NCBI GenBank assembly: GCA_029378245.1
Contig: JARKIF010000004.1
Span: 1,550,001-1,614,000 of the forward strand
Length of the DNA stretch: 64,000 bases
DNA from: Roridomyces roridus
Lineage: Eukaryota > Basidiomycota > Agaricomycetes > Agaricales > Mycenaceae
Direction of reading: 5' to 3'
Made by a program: the position numbers and the translations under genes. Each line of letters begins with the position of its first letter. Within the stretch, counting starts at the first letter, position 1. Positions 47,082 to 57,480 of this stretch are shown here, one piece after another. A model generated the notes under the pieces. That model was not told where the DNA came from. It ran no database searches and saw only the letters and a program-made list of their open reading frames with translations.

Positions 47082-47826
47082 TTATTCGACCTTCATGACC
47101 GAGTTGATACGGACGTCTTGAATGCGCTTGCGCAAGTCTTTCCAAACAGGCATGCCCAGGACCATGGTGGCAGCAAAATACGCACTCTGAAGCCCATTAA
47201 AATCAAGCGGGATGGAACAGAGACGAATCGTACCGTGACTGAGAAGCTGGCTTTGTGTCTCCGACACAAACTCAGCGAGTAAAGACCTTCCAACATGTGG
47301 ATGCCGACTACGACCCCAAAGAGAATTTTGAAGGCCTTGGCGCTGATATACGACCGAACAAATTCGGCAGGAATCAACAACGGCGAGGACCCTTCGGATG
47401 GTGCAAATCCGAAGTACGGTACCAGGCCGAAGAGTACGACGGCTATAGCGTAGCCGGTGGGCGGAAAGTAGAAGGAACTTATTTTGGGGGATTTTATCTG
47501 CGGAATATAAGATCTGAAAAGAGGAATGCGAGGATAGCTACCATTCCCAATCCCTCCTGCGATATCGCCTTCATTTCGAGGAGACGTGGCTTGACGTCGT
47601 CGTAGCCAGCCAACGGCGGGTCTATGGCGACACGTACCACCTTCTTGTTGCCGTCCTTGAGGGAGCAAGTCAAGGTCATGCTCTTGGTGTCGATGGCGGT
47701 CATCTCGGCGCTGGTAATGGGTTCCTCGACTTTGCCGTACCATTTGGCGTAGGCGACGAGGGTGTCTGGGTGGCCAGACATGTACATCTTGAGGAAGCCA
47801 GATTTCTCGGCCACTGGGTCAGACAT
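47082..47826 (-). CDS. DUF2470-type membrane protein, copy B
   Basis: Paralogue of 17695-18548. Three exons (47826-47542, 47497-47234, 47186-47082), 217 residues, all in phase; the first intron of copy A is absent here. Start MSDPVAEKSGFLKMYMSGHP, then IDPPLAGYDDVKPRLLEMK, then hydrophobic spans (GYAIAVVLFGLVPYFGF, AFKILFGVVVGIHMLEGLY, AYFAATMVLGMPVW). Function unknown; heme-related metabolism is suggested only by the domain's wider family. Its stop is 37 bp from the stop of the vWFA gene (convergent). Confidence 0.85.
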
Positions 47827-48076
47827 GGTGGGGAAGATGGACGTGCGGGACAACTTGCTTGGTGACGTTCGGTCGGGCGTTCCCTGCCCGAGTCCCCATT
47901 TGGAAATAACATAACCAATCAAAACTTGTGGCTTACGATCGCGGTCAAAGCTAGCGATGAGGCTCCTCCAGTGCGTCCACGCTGAATCTCACGCGGATTT
48001 CATCTCATTCGACCTAGGATCTCTCCTCTCAAACAACTTCTCACCCACTCGCGTTTCCTGCTCACCCTTCGCTCAG

Positions 48077-49844
48077 AGCAAGGAAAATATCACTCCTTAA
48101 TCCTCTTCCGTCTGTCCTTGGACAATGCCACAGCGGATACTCCTTCAAAAATGCTGGAGAAGGCTGCGAATCGCCAGATATACGTCATGGAATCTACTTG
48201 CCCGCACCTCGGCGCTGATATGAGCCACGCGGAGATTGAGGAGTATGAGGAGAGTACGGTGGCCGTTTGTCCGTGGCATAGGTGAACCGTGACAAGGTGT
48301 CCTCAAATTCTTTCCACTCAACTCTGATAGATACGACTTTGACCTCCGAACGGGCAAGAGCGAGACAGGGCTGAGGTTTGTCTATCGAGTCATCCCGCTA
48401 TCTCGATCTCATCTACCCGACAGGACTTGTACCTATTCTGTGGAAGTCAAACTAGAAGACGAGACGGAAAAGGTGTACATCGAGACGCCCTCTGATGGCA
48501 CCAACTGGAGACTGATTGAACTGCGTCCCGTGTCAGAAGGTAAGAAATCTTCGTGCCTGTAACAATTCGCTCACAAAACCATCCCAGAGTTTGCAGATCC
48601 ACCGCCGGCGCCGTCCCAACCCATTGTTCAAGTCAATCCAGTCATTCTCTCAGAACCCACGGAACCTGTCGTACCGCTAACTGACGCCCCGAGAACGCTC
48701 ATGCAATGGGCAGTTTTGATTCTCAACACGGCGCATCCGACGCTCAAAGTCTTGCGGACCCGGCACGCCGTTCAGCTGTTCAGAACTGGGCAACTCGATT
48801 CGATCGGCCACAAATCTTCTACAGCTCCTCGCCCACCGGATGTTCCCCCTCGCGAGGATAGCTACCTGCAAAATACGGTGAATCCCGGCAAGATGAAAGG
48901 GCGGAAAAATCTTGCAGTTTGTTACAAATTGTTTATCTCTGCGGAGAGGCGTTCATGTCGTCTCAGGTCATGCTGCATGCCCTAGCGAACATAGAGCAAT
49001 GGGCGTGAGTTAAGGTTTTCTCCTTCCCGTTCACTCTCATTGACGATTGGTTAGAATTGATCTAGCGTATGTTGACTTTCAGCATCAGCATCCCAAAATT
49101 GACTGTTGTAGGTGGGATATCATGGCACGGTTTGGACCCTCTCATCCAGATCTTCCTCCCGCATTTTTCTCGGATTTCACCAAAATGGCACTCGATGAGA
49201 GTAAACATTTGTATGTGCCGTGAATTTAAGTGTTCATATGCTGACACATCGAGTCAAGTTCATTGTTGACGAGTCGTCTTTCTGCGACCTCTCCGTCAAC
49301 ACCGTACGGCACCATGCCTGTACACGCGTCTTTGTGGGAGTCTGCAACAATCACCTCGCATTCGCTGAGGTCCAGGCTTGCGATTATCCATCTCGTTCAC
49401 GAAGCGCGCGGTCTGGACGTCAATCCAGGCACGATTGAGCGCTTCCGACGCGCCGGGGACACTGGGAGCGTCTCTGTGATGGAGATTATCCATGCCGATG
49501 AGGTGACGCACGTCACTTCGGGGCACCGGTGGTTTACTTGGCTTTGCGAGCGGCAAGGAGGGCTGGATCCAGTTGCGACATTCCGCGAGGAAGTGCGGAA
49601 AGGGTGGAGGGGAAATGTTAAAGGTACTTTGTATTTTAACCTCGAGAATGTACTAAAGTTCCATACAGGCCCGTTCAATATAGATGACCGGGAGAAGGCG
49701 GGACTGACCCCGGCGTTTTACGAGCATTTAACGGGGGAGATGGACGAAGAGGAGATGAGAGAGAAGATCGGTGGTGTCGCTGGCGTCGAGGACCTCAACT
49801 TGGCCGAACCCATGGCAAAGGTGTCTATCAAGTACGACGCATGA
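48077..49844 (+). CDS. Rieske [2Fe-2S] domain fused to DUF455 (ferritin-like) protein
   Basis: Multi-exon. The N-terminal part is a Rieske domain: GKYHSLILFRLS, then cluster ligands in STCPHLGADMS and AVCPWHRYDFD. After a Pro-rich linker comes a DUF455 ferritin-like domain: LNTAHPTLKVLRTRHAVQLF, HALANIEQWAIDLAW, MALDESKHFTLL, EIIHADEVTHVTSGHRWF; the E, ExxH-type and E..H residues would form a di-iron site. It ends PMAKVSIKYDA at 49844. The combination suggests a di-iron oxygenase or oxidase with a built-in electron-transfer cluster; that is inference. The first exon is not resolved: 48077 is an exon start after an AG, not a start codon. Confidence 0.7.
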
Positions 49845-50237
49845 AGCACCATTTGCTCCAGGTCAAGAGCGACAAGTTTTTCGTTGTTGAACACGAGAAC
49901 CTCTTACAAGTGTAGTTGAGTTGAACATCCCGATGCTGTCCCACAAATCGAACAATCCTTTTCAAGAAATCGGCATCTTCGCATTCGCCAAGTCGATCAG
50001 AATGTGGGGCAAAACGGCATCTATCCTTCTTTTTTCTTGAAATGTCAGCAGTCCGGTCTTTCAACGCAACTCATCTTGCCAATGACCAACACTTGGTCTT
50101 TTTCGCAATTCAGAACGGGTCTTGGTCATTTCATTTCTCGATTGCGTGCTGATAACGGAATAATCACGATCGGGCGGTGTGACACATAAAAGCGGAAAAA
50201 AACATGTTCTTGCCCGTTCTTCCGGTATACACCCACC
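49845..50237. other. Intergenic region, TauD promoter
   Basis: No gene. The last 40 bp before the TauD start (ACATGTTCTTGCCCGTTC...) are shared with the region upstream of the TauD pseudogene start at 30824, showing that the duplication included the proximal promoter. Confidence 0.5.
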
Positions 50238-51791
50238 ATGGTCGCTGCCCCGTTCTCTGCCCTCGGCTCCCTGAGCGTCTACGACTCGTACGATGAGACC
50301 CCTCACATTGGCACCCGTTTCCCCAACAAATCAGTCCAGCTCTCGCAGCTCTTGGCGGCGCCCAACTCGGATGAGCTCCTAAAAGATCTCGCAACGCTTG
50401 TCTCTCACCGCGGTGTCGTCTTTTTCACGGAGCAGGATATCAGCATCGAGAAGCAGAAGGAGCTCGGGACGCGGTTGGGCGAGCTCGCTGGAAAGCCGGC
50501 CACCTCCACCCTTCACGTCCACCCCATCTCTGAGCAGACGCCCGAATTGACCGCGGACGTCTCTGTCATCTCGTCCGAGGGGTGCGCTTTATTCGGCCTG
50601 TCCCCCTGTGGCTGGTGCTCATCTTTCTTTCATTGGCAGGGGTATTGCTCGAACGGGGTATAGCAAATCTGCTCGTGCGAGCAACGGGTGGCATACCGAT
50701 ATTACATTCGAGCCCGTCCCGTCGGACTACGCCGTGCGCGCCTTCTTTTCCGTTGGCCATGCGTGCCGTACTGAATAAACCTGTAGATCTTGAAGTTGCA
50801 CACGCTTCCTGCAGGTGAGTATCGCTTTTTTTTTTCCTTCTCATTACACGTGCTGATATATTTCTTTAGTTGGCGGCGATACTCTCGTATGTTCTCCATT
50901 TTGTTTTCTTGGCGAGAGGCTGATAGCGGCGCGTGTTCTCGTAGTGGGCAAGGTGATCATGATCCGCCAGGGCATTTGCAATCGGTTCTGACGATCTGCA
51001 GCGGCTACGAGGCCTACGATAAGCTATCCCCGGCCTACCAAAAGTTCCTCGAAGGCCTCACTGCGCAGCACGATGGCAGCGGTTTCCGGGAGGTAAGTTT
51101 TGGTTTTAACTCTTGGCCTCCGCGTCCTCACCGTCTCGCACCAAGTTCGCCAAAGCGGAAAACAAAATCATCAACGAACCTCGTGGGTCGCCTGAGAACA
51201 CTGGAAGGTACGTGTTGTGATTACTGTCAAATGACCGAAAAACTCATGGCAGCGAGGCAGTCATCTGACCGCGGTTCAGTGAGTTCCGTGTCGCTTGGTT
51301 TCGCCTTTATCTGAATTCAATCCTCAGCCCTGTCATTCGCACGCACCCAGTGACTGGTTACAAGAGTCTCTTCGTGAACAAGGGGTACGCTGCTAACGAA
51401 TAAATTGAACGATCTTTTGACCATGTTTTAGTTTCACAAAGCGGATTCTTGAACTGACCGAGGACGAATCCGACGATGTTTTGGATTACCTGTTCCGCCA
51501 TGTGTCCGAGAACCACGACATGCAGGTCCGATTCCGCTGGAACCTCAACGATATAGCTATTTGGGACAACCGATGCACGTTCCATACCGCGACGTAGGTT
51601 GTCCTCGTTCTGACCGCGACATCAACTGAATCGTGCTTTTCAGGAACGACTACCAGGGACTTCGCACGGGAAACCGCATTGTCAGCATCGGCGAGAAGCC
51701 TTTCTTTGACCCCAGCTCCTTGTCGCGGCGCAAGGCTCTTGGGTTGGATGAAGCAGCTGGTCTGCCGACGGACAAGAAGAAACCCATGTAA
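50238..51791 (+). CDS. TauD/TfdA-type Fe(II)/2-oxoglutarate dioxygenase, intact copy
   Basis: This family uses 2-oxoglutarate and O2 to hydroxylate small acids such as taurine or aryloxyalkanoates. Start MVAAPFSALGSLSVYDSYDE, then LVSHRGVVFFTEQD, the metal motif HxD in NGWHTDITFE, ILKLHTLPA, GYEAYDKLSPAYQKF, and the distal His and Arg in CTFHTATNDYQGLRTG; ends LPTDKKKPM. About nine exons with phase-consistent joins. One exon (50945-50952) is only 8 nt, coding WA plus part of a Ser codon, yet needed for GGDTL-WAS-GYEAYDKL. The substrate cannot be deduced. A dead paralogue lies at 24029-30824. Confidence 0.85.
50945..50952 (+). other. 8-nt microexon of the TauD gene
   Basis: TGGGCAAG between CTCGTAG and GTGATC. 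The upstream intron runs from the GTATGT at 50885 and the downstream one to the CAG before CGGCTACGAGG. Without it the protein lacks the conserved WAS residues and the frame breaks. Confidence 0.65.
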
Positions 51792-52122
51792 TTGTCGAGT
51801 GGGTTTTTTTGTATAATATATTTGGGAAAAAAGTATCCAACGAAATAGACGAAGGTTACGGTCTGAGGGTACGCCCGTAAAACAGAGGGAAGTGTGGCTG
51901 GACTTGTCCGAGGAACTTGAAGCAAAGTTTGCGAGTCGTGACTCGTGCCAAAATATGCCGTTTTAGAGAAATCCACTTCATCATGACGCGCTCGTAAAAT
52001 GCTCTTCCAGTCCATTGAAATCGATGATATTATAAGTATACAAAGAACAAGAGCTAGCGTTCTCGTTAGCATAGGCAGGGTTCTGGCTTGACACGGCGAC
52101 GCACAGCACCGTAAACCCAATC

Positions 52123-52534
52123 TCAATCCTTCTTCTCGACAGACTTCACGGGGAGCCATTTGGTGGGGTGTTGATTGAATACGGGCCACGGAGGAATAAT
52201 GAGCTAGTGGCACGTCAAAAGGGGTAGCAGCGCATGAGAAGGCACGCACCACAGCCATGAGAGCCGTGGAGCCGCCGAAGATGGCCATTGTTAGAGGCAG
52301 CGACTGCAGCAGGAAGCCGACGATAAAGGAGATGATCTGGGTAAGGACCTGTGAGTGTGCGTCCCGCCACGTTTTGAAGACTGACGGTGGTGCCAATGAG
52401 CCAGACACGGGAAATGCGGTCGACGGTTTGTTGGCCGACAAAGTCCTATAGCCGTCAGTTCTCCGTGAGGACTGCCGCAACTGGATAGCGCGCACTATTT
52501 TGCCCTCGCCGAGCTGCTGCAAGAAGTCGCTCAT
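52123..52534 (-). CDS. SPC1: Signal peptidase complex subunit 1 (SPC12 family)
   Basis: A protein of about 88 residues in four exons. MSDFLQQLGEGKI, DFVGQQTVDRISRVWLIGTT, ISFIVGFLLQSLPLTMAIFG and the C-terminal LIIPPWPVFNQHPTKWLPVK are the characteristic SPC12 order: a short cytosolic N-terminus, two hydrophobic helices, then the PPWP..HP..WLP motif. The subunit sits in the ER membrane with the catalytic signal peptidase and helps restrict cleavage to true signal peptides. Convergent with the TauD gene. Exon ends are good to within a base or two. Confidence 0.9.
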
Positions 52535-54110
52535 GGCGACGTGGTGGAAGAGATGATGTGGCACGTGACTAACCGCTCCTTCCCCGAACGGTACAGGGTG
52601 GATTAGTCCCCAACTGATATGACGTAATCGAAACGGCTTCCTTCTAGCGCCCACTGCCTCCGCCACCGTCCCTCACCGTCCCCGGTGCCCTGCCCTATCC
52701 TGACAGCGCGCCGCGCGCCCGTTGACTTAGGTTCTCTCTCTTGTCGTCGTCCGCCTCGAAAATCACCGATCAGATCGTCTTCAGCGTCAAGTTTCAGCTT
52801 TGCCGCGCGTCAGCCTGCGCTAGTTCCTTCACCCGTTCTCACTGGGCTTCAAGAAATCTAGACTAGCTATCTACCTGTGCGCTCAATGTGCGTCTGGATG
52901 TCCTACGACCCAATGCTACTGGTTTCGAACATCTCTGAATAGAAATATGTCCGACTCCGATCTTCACTCAGCCATTCAGCAAATTCCACCCATGGCCGCT
53001 CAAAGATACCTGCAACCTGTGTGGAATACTACAGATTCTTTAATTTCAGGTCTGTTGACCAGAAGAGCGATCGTCAACGTCGCGTTTTCGACTTCGAGAA
53101 GAGAACAGAGATAAAACTTCCGAATCTGTATCTCTACCTAGAAGTTTGGTCTGGTCTCCATCGCTCCGGGTGTCCGTCAACAGCAACGCAGTCGTCATCA
53201 AGGGCCTCCACCTCCACCTTTCCTTCTCCACTGTCTCGGCCACCTCCCGCCGAGCATGATTTTCCTCCTGCTCGGCGTACCCACCTTCACCCTTGCCGGT
53301 CTTCAGCTCCAGTCTCTTCGCTTCCTCAATTCGATGAGACATATCCCGTCTCATGCGAACGAGGTCATCTGCATTAGAGATGGAGCTCCTTGACGGCGAC
53401 TTTGAGCGCGAGAAGCGACGGCCTCAGCTTATCGCGGGCTGGTGGCTCGCATGGTCGAGCGGGACGGTGACCAGGGGGGCACTCTCCGAGCCCAGCATAT
53501 GTGACACAGTAGGAAGAAGGTCTCGTCGGCATTCGAGCATGAGATGGTGACATTCTTGGGCATTGGCGTACATCGGTCACCGTCCGGCAGTATATGTTGG
53601 TCAGCCCGCCTGGAATTCCAGGCGCTTAAGCTTGACGGCCGTCTTGTTGCGCAGAAAGGTTGAATGGCCTGAGAGCGAAGAGGTGGAGTACGGGAATTGA
53701 CACCAGTCAATGCTCCAGCAGCCAGACGCGACTCGCGAGGGACGCGTCAGTGGAGAAAGGAACTTTGTACCATGACGGCCGAGTCCACGAGCACGTTACA
53801 TGTAAACTCAGAGATTATCAAGTACACAATTTTGAGATAATTTCCCTGCTGAGTGAGACGACATTGAGAAGGCGGACCGCGACGGGAAGTCGATGTTTGG
53901 TCGATGGCTTCTGGTTACTAATTACCCGCTGGACGCCGGTGGCGGCGGGGACCTGGACTAAGCTTAAAGTTGGCTTCCGCTTGTTATCTTGACAACTGCG
54001 ACGCCTTCGGCCGTTTATTCCCGCTATCAGTTGGGGACTAATCCACCTGCTTCCCTTCCCCGAACGTCCATCTCCGAGACCTCGATTCAAGGTGTGAAAA
54101 TCGTGGAAGC
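52535..54110. other. Gene-poor stretch with decayed coding fragments
   Basis: No intact gene. A plus stretch from about 52948 opens MSDSDLHSAIQQIPPMAAQR but stops after about 55 codons. On the minus strand, 53660-53046 contains coding-like pieces (KTAVKLKRLEFQAG; MSHRIEEAKRLELKTGKGEG) split by stops and frame changes, suggesting an eroded gene that I cannot name. Confidence 0.35.
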
Positions 54111-55971
54111 ATGCCTTGCAGCCTGCTCATGCTACTCTCACAGAATATGTTGATCCATGACCTCGAGACCCAGATTCACGAGATCGCCGAGGAGATTGAG
54201 CGCCAGAAACACACGTTGAGGAGACTCGAATACAGCAAAAGCCTTCTTCAGCGTGAGCTGAACTCCCGCTGCGATCCCTTTGCGAAACTTCCCATAAATA
54301 TATCCTCCGCGATTTTCCGCCTGTCCGTTCCTCTTCATTCCTTTCGGCCTGGGATTGAAACCGAGCCAATCCTTCTCCTAAACATATGCCATGCCTGGAC
54401 AGACATTGCGTTATCCACCCCTGCACTGTGGACCACCATTCGTATCAACTTCCCGTGCCCTTCTAGCTCCATACACATTCTGCAAACATTCCTTCAGCGA
54501 GCCCGCAGCCATCCGTTGGATTTACGCATTATGATGGAGGGAAAGGTCGATCGCGAGATGTGCGCTCTCATCGAGCGCCATTCGTGGCATATACAGTGTC
54601 TGGATATCTTCCTCGCAGACAGAAACAACTCCCATGACTTCCCTTTCCAAGAAACGGTGGTCGCGCCGCTATCGCTGCTTCGAGACCTTAGAATCGTTGG
54701 CGGCGACGGCACTCTGAAATTCGCTTGGAGCCCGATTCTACACCTCCTCCGCCGTTCTCCCAACCTTGCTGATCTGTCTCTCGAACACATGAACCTGGTC
54801 GATATCCAGCCCTTCACCGAACCTGTCGTTTTTCCTCATTTGCGTCGCCTCGGTTTGGGACAGAATCCATGGGATACTCGCAGCGATGACGAAATCCTCC
54901 AATGTATCACTGCCCCCCGTGTCAAATCACTTTCAATAAGCAGCATGCACCTCGAGTCCAACCAGTTGCAGCCCTTCTTCGAACGATCCTCGTATGCACT
55001 CCAACGCCTCGCGTTTGACTGCTTCCAAATGTCGGGACCCCTCGAGCAGGTGGACCAGATTCTCGAGATGGTCCCCACTGTGACGCATTTGGATATCCTG
55101 CTACCGTTTCCCGAATTCATCCAACGATTATCTTTACTTTTGACGCGATGCTGGCCCGGTAACAGAGTCCTCCCTAGCCTGAAAGCGGTGGTGTTCCGAT
55201 TCACCTCCCTCGAGAGTAGTGTTGCCGCGGCTCGGCTCGGCTTCGGCTAGCCGTGTGAGCCAAGCCAAAAATAAGCCAGCCATCGCCAGCTGTCAGCAAG
55301 CCGCTTAGCCGCGGCTTGGCAGGATTTTGGAGATTGCCCGATTGGAGGATTTTGGTGCGGCCCAGTCGGCTCAAAATGACTTCAACAGCTCTGGAAAATG
55401 GATAATTATATCCAGAAACCCGGGGTCCAGTAAGAAACCCCCCTCTTATTTAGAAACCCTGCTGTACAAATATTTTGCATGATGGGTTTCTACGGCCGGA
55501 CAGCCGGATCACCACCGGTCGGTTCACGGCTGAGCTAAACAAATCCATCAATGTGATCCTCCAAGTTTCCAACGACGACGACGACGACGACCTCACTCCC
55601 CTGCATCCAGTCCCACCGTGGAGCGCACGGCATTGCCAAATGGTCCAAGCACTTCCAATCGGAAGCACTCAGAAAGCATCGGAGCTTGGTCAATGGCGAC
55701 CGTTGTGCTGAATATTCTCGTTCTTGATGCGCAGCGCCCAGCGCCCTGGTTCACCTCAGGGACGGAGTAGTAAGGTATACCACTTGGGGATTTCTTGAGC
55801 TTTTTCTAAATCTGTTCTCCATTTTCCAGGGATAATACACGCCGACAATGTTTCATCCACTTGTTTGAATCCATGCCTATTCTTTAAGCTCTTGCAACGA
55901 TGACTGAGGGGGGCGACGAAATCAAGTATAACGACTCTGCAAGGGCCTGAGCATCCATCTCACAACCCACC

Positions 55972-57346
55972 ATGTTACTCTCTGAGTATGCTGCACCGGC
56001 AGCGACTCTAAAATTTTCTATACCCTATTTTGCCTCTCTCACCTTCTCGCGCGTCCTAGACCTGGACTACCCCACCATTTCGAGCACAAGCATCGTCCAG
56101 CGTTGGTGTTTTAGCAATGAAACGCCCACAACAGCGAGTGGGGTCGTTATCCTACCGGGAGAGCTCATTCCTCCACTCAAAGACCTGCTTCCCATCACTC
56201 GGGACCTCGAAAGTGCCTTCCAGAACGGGTCACGATCTGTAACCCTCCTCCTGAATGTGGGCGGTTCTGCCAGCGCTTTACATCTCCATTTTTCCAAAGT
56301 CAGTGATGAATCATTGCTATCCCTACTAAACTTGACGCAAATGTAGATACGTTTACTTATCACCATCAATAACAATCGCTCTGCTGTCCTCGGCGCGCAA
56401 AATCTCTATCGGCACATCTTGTCCAATGCTCTACTCTCACCCGAGGATATCGAGCGATTCGGCCGCCTGTCCATCTTCGCCCCCATAGTCGGCTTCCGGA
56501 TCACAGATTTTCCGCTTTGGAAGCTCTCGTGCCTTCTGGGAGAGACATGGCTGGAGGAAGATGTCCTGAATGCGCTTTTGGAGCTCCTCTACCTTCAAGA
56601 AGCAATCAAGACCAGAGATGATCCATCGTTCCTCATCCTACCGACATCCTTTTGCCAGGACTTGAGGTATCTCTACGCACAAAATCCCCAGAAGTTCAGC
56701 ACCAACCTTCACCTCCTTCGTCGACGCCTTCGGGCTCTTCCGTCGGCAACCGTGTCGATATCTTCCTGCCAATCAAACCATTATACAGGCTTTAGATATC
56801 GCACAACTTCAGCCGCCAATCTGCTCCTTGGTGATTCTCTGGGCGGTTCAGCCGCACCGGATGTTCTACCATCGTTGGCGTGGTTTTTAAATCGAACGGG
56901 TCATTTATGTCCTCCACATATCACGGGCGGAGGAATCGCTGAGCGTCAGGGGCCACAGTCCGGCAGCTGCGGTATCGCTGCAGTAAACTTCATCGCCCTC
57001 AATCATGCGACATCACCCGCCACTGTGTGGACCAACGAGGCATCTCCGAGCCTACGGGACAGCGCCATTCGAGACCTCATCACGTATCACTTCACTGCCG
57101 TATGGTGTGATGCGGCAAGTCCTTCAAAGCTCCGTCTTTCATTCAATTAACATCCTTTTCAGCCAGCCGATGAATGGACAACCCCATGCTTGCTTGCACC
57201 TGCCACGCTTGAAGAGGCCAATGCCATTGACGATGGGCCATATGGATTCATGGACTACAACCTTCATCGTCCGACTGTAAGTTTTTCAAGTAATTGCTTC
57301 ACGACAATCTCTCAACTCCTTCGAGGTCAACCATCCTATAAATTGA
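55972..57346 (+). CDS. Ulp1-like (C48) cysteine protease encoded by the MULE
   Basis: A first exon from MLLSEYAAPAATLKFSIP is spliced (intron about 56301-56346) to RLLITINNNRSAVLGAQN. The protease core then follows: SNHYTGFRYRTTS (catalytic His), LLLGDSLGG (Asp), RQGPQSGSCGIAAVNFI (oxyanion Gln and nucleophile Cys). The His-Asp-Gln-Cys order is that of the Ulp1/SENP deSUMOylase fold. The intron after WCDA uses a GC donor (GCAAGT at 57115); downstream exons give DEWTTPCLLAPATLEEA and a stop at 57344-57346. Ulp1-type proteases cleave SUMO or related conjugates; here the target is unknown. Confidence 0.7.
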
Positions 57347-57480
57347 TTCGTTGAAGAGGTTGCAAAGCAGCCAGCGATCTATGTGCCTGGTCCCAAGGTG
57401 CGCTTCGATGCATGTGTTCTATTCATATCTAAAGTCTAGCCTCTTAGCAGTTGCCCATCTCATCGTCGGCGGCACAGACA

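Noticed and set aside
53046..53580. Calling a gene from charged minus-strand frames
   Set aside because: Stops and frame changes break it every 50-100 codons and I could not name a family; kept only as a decayed fragment.
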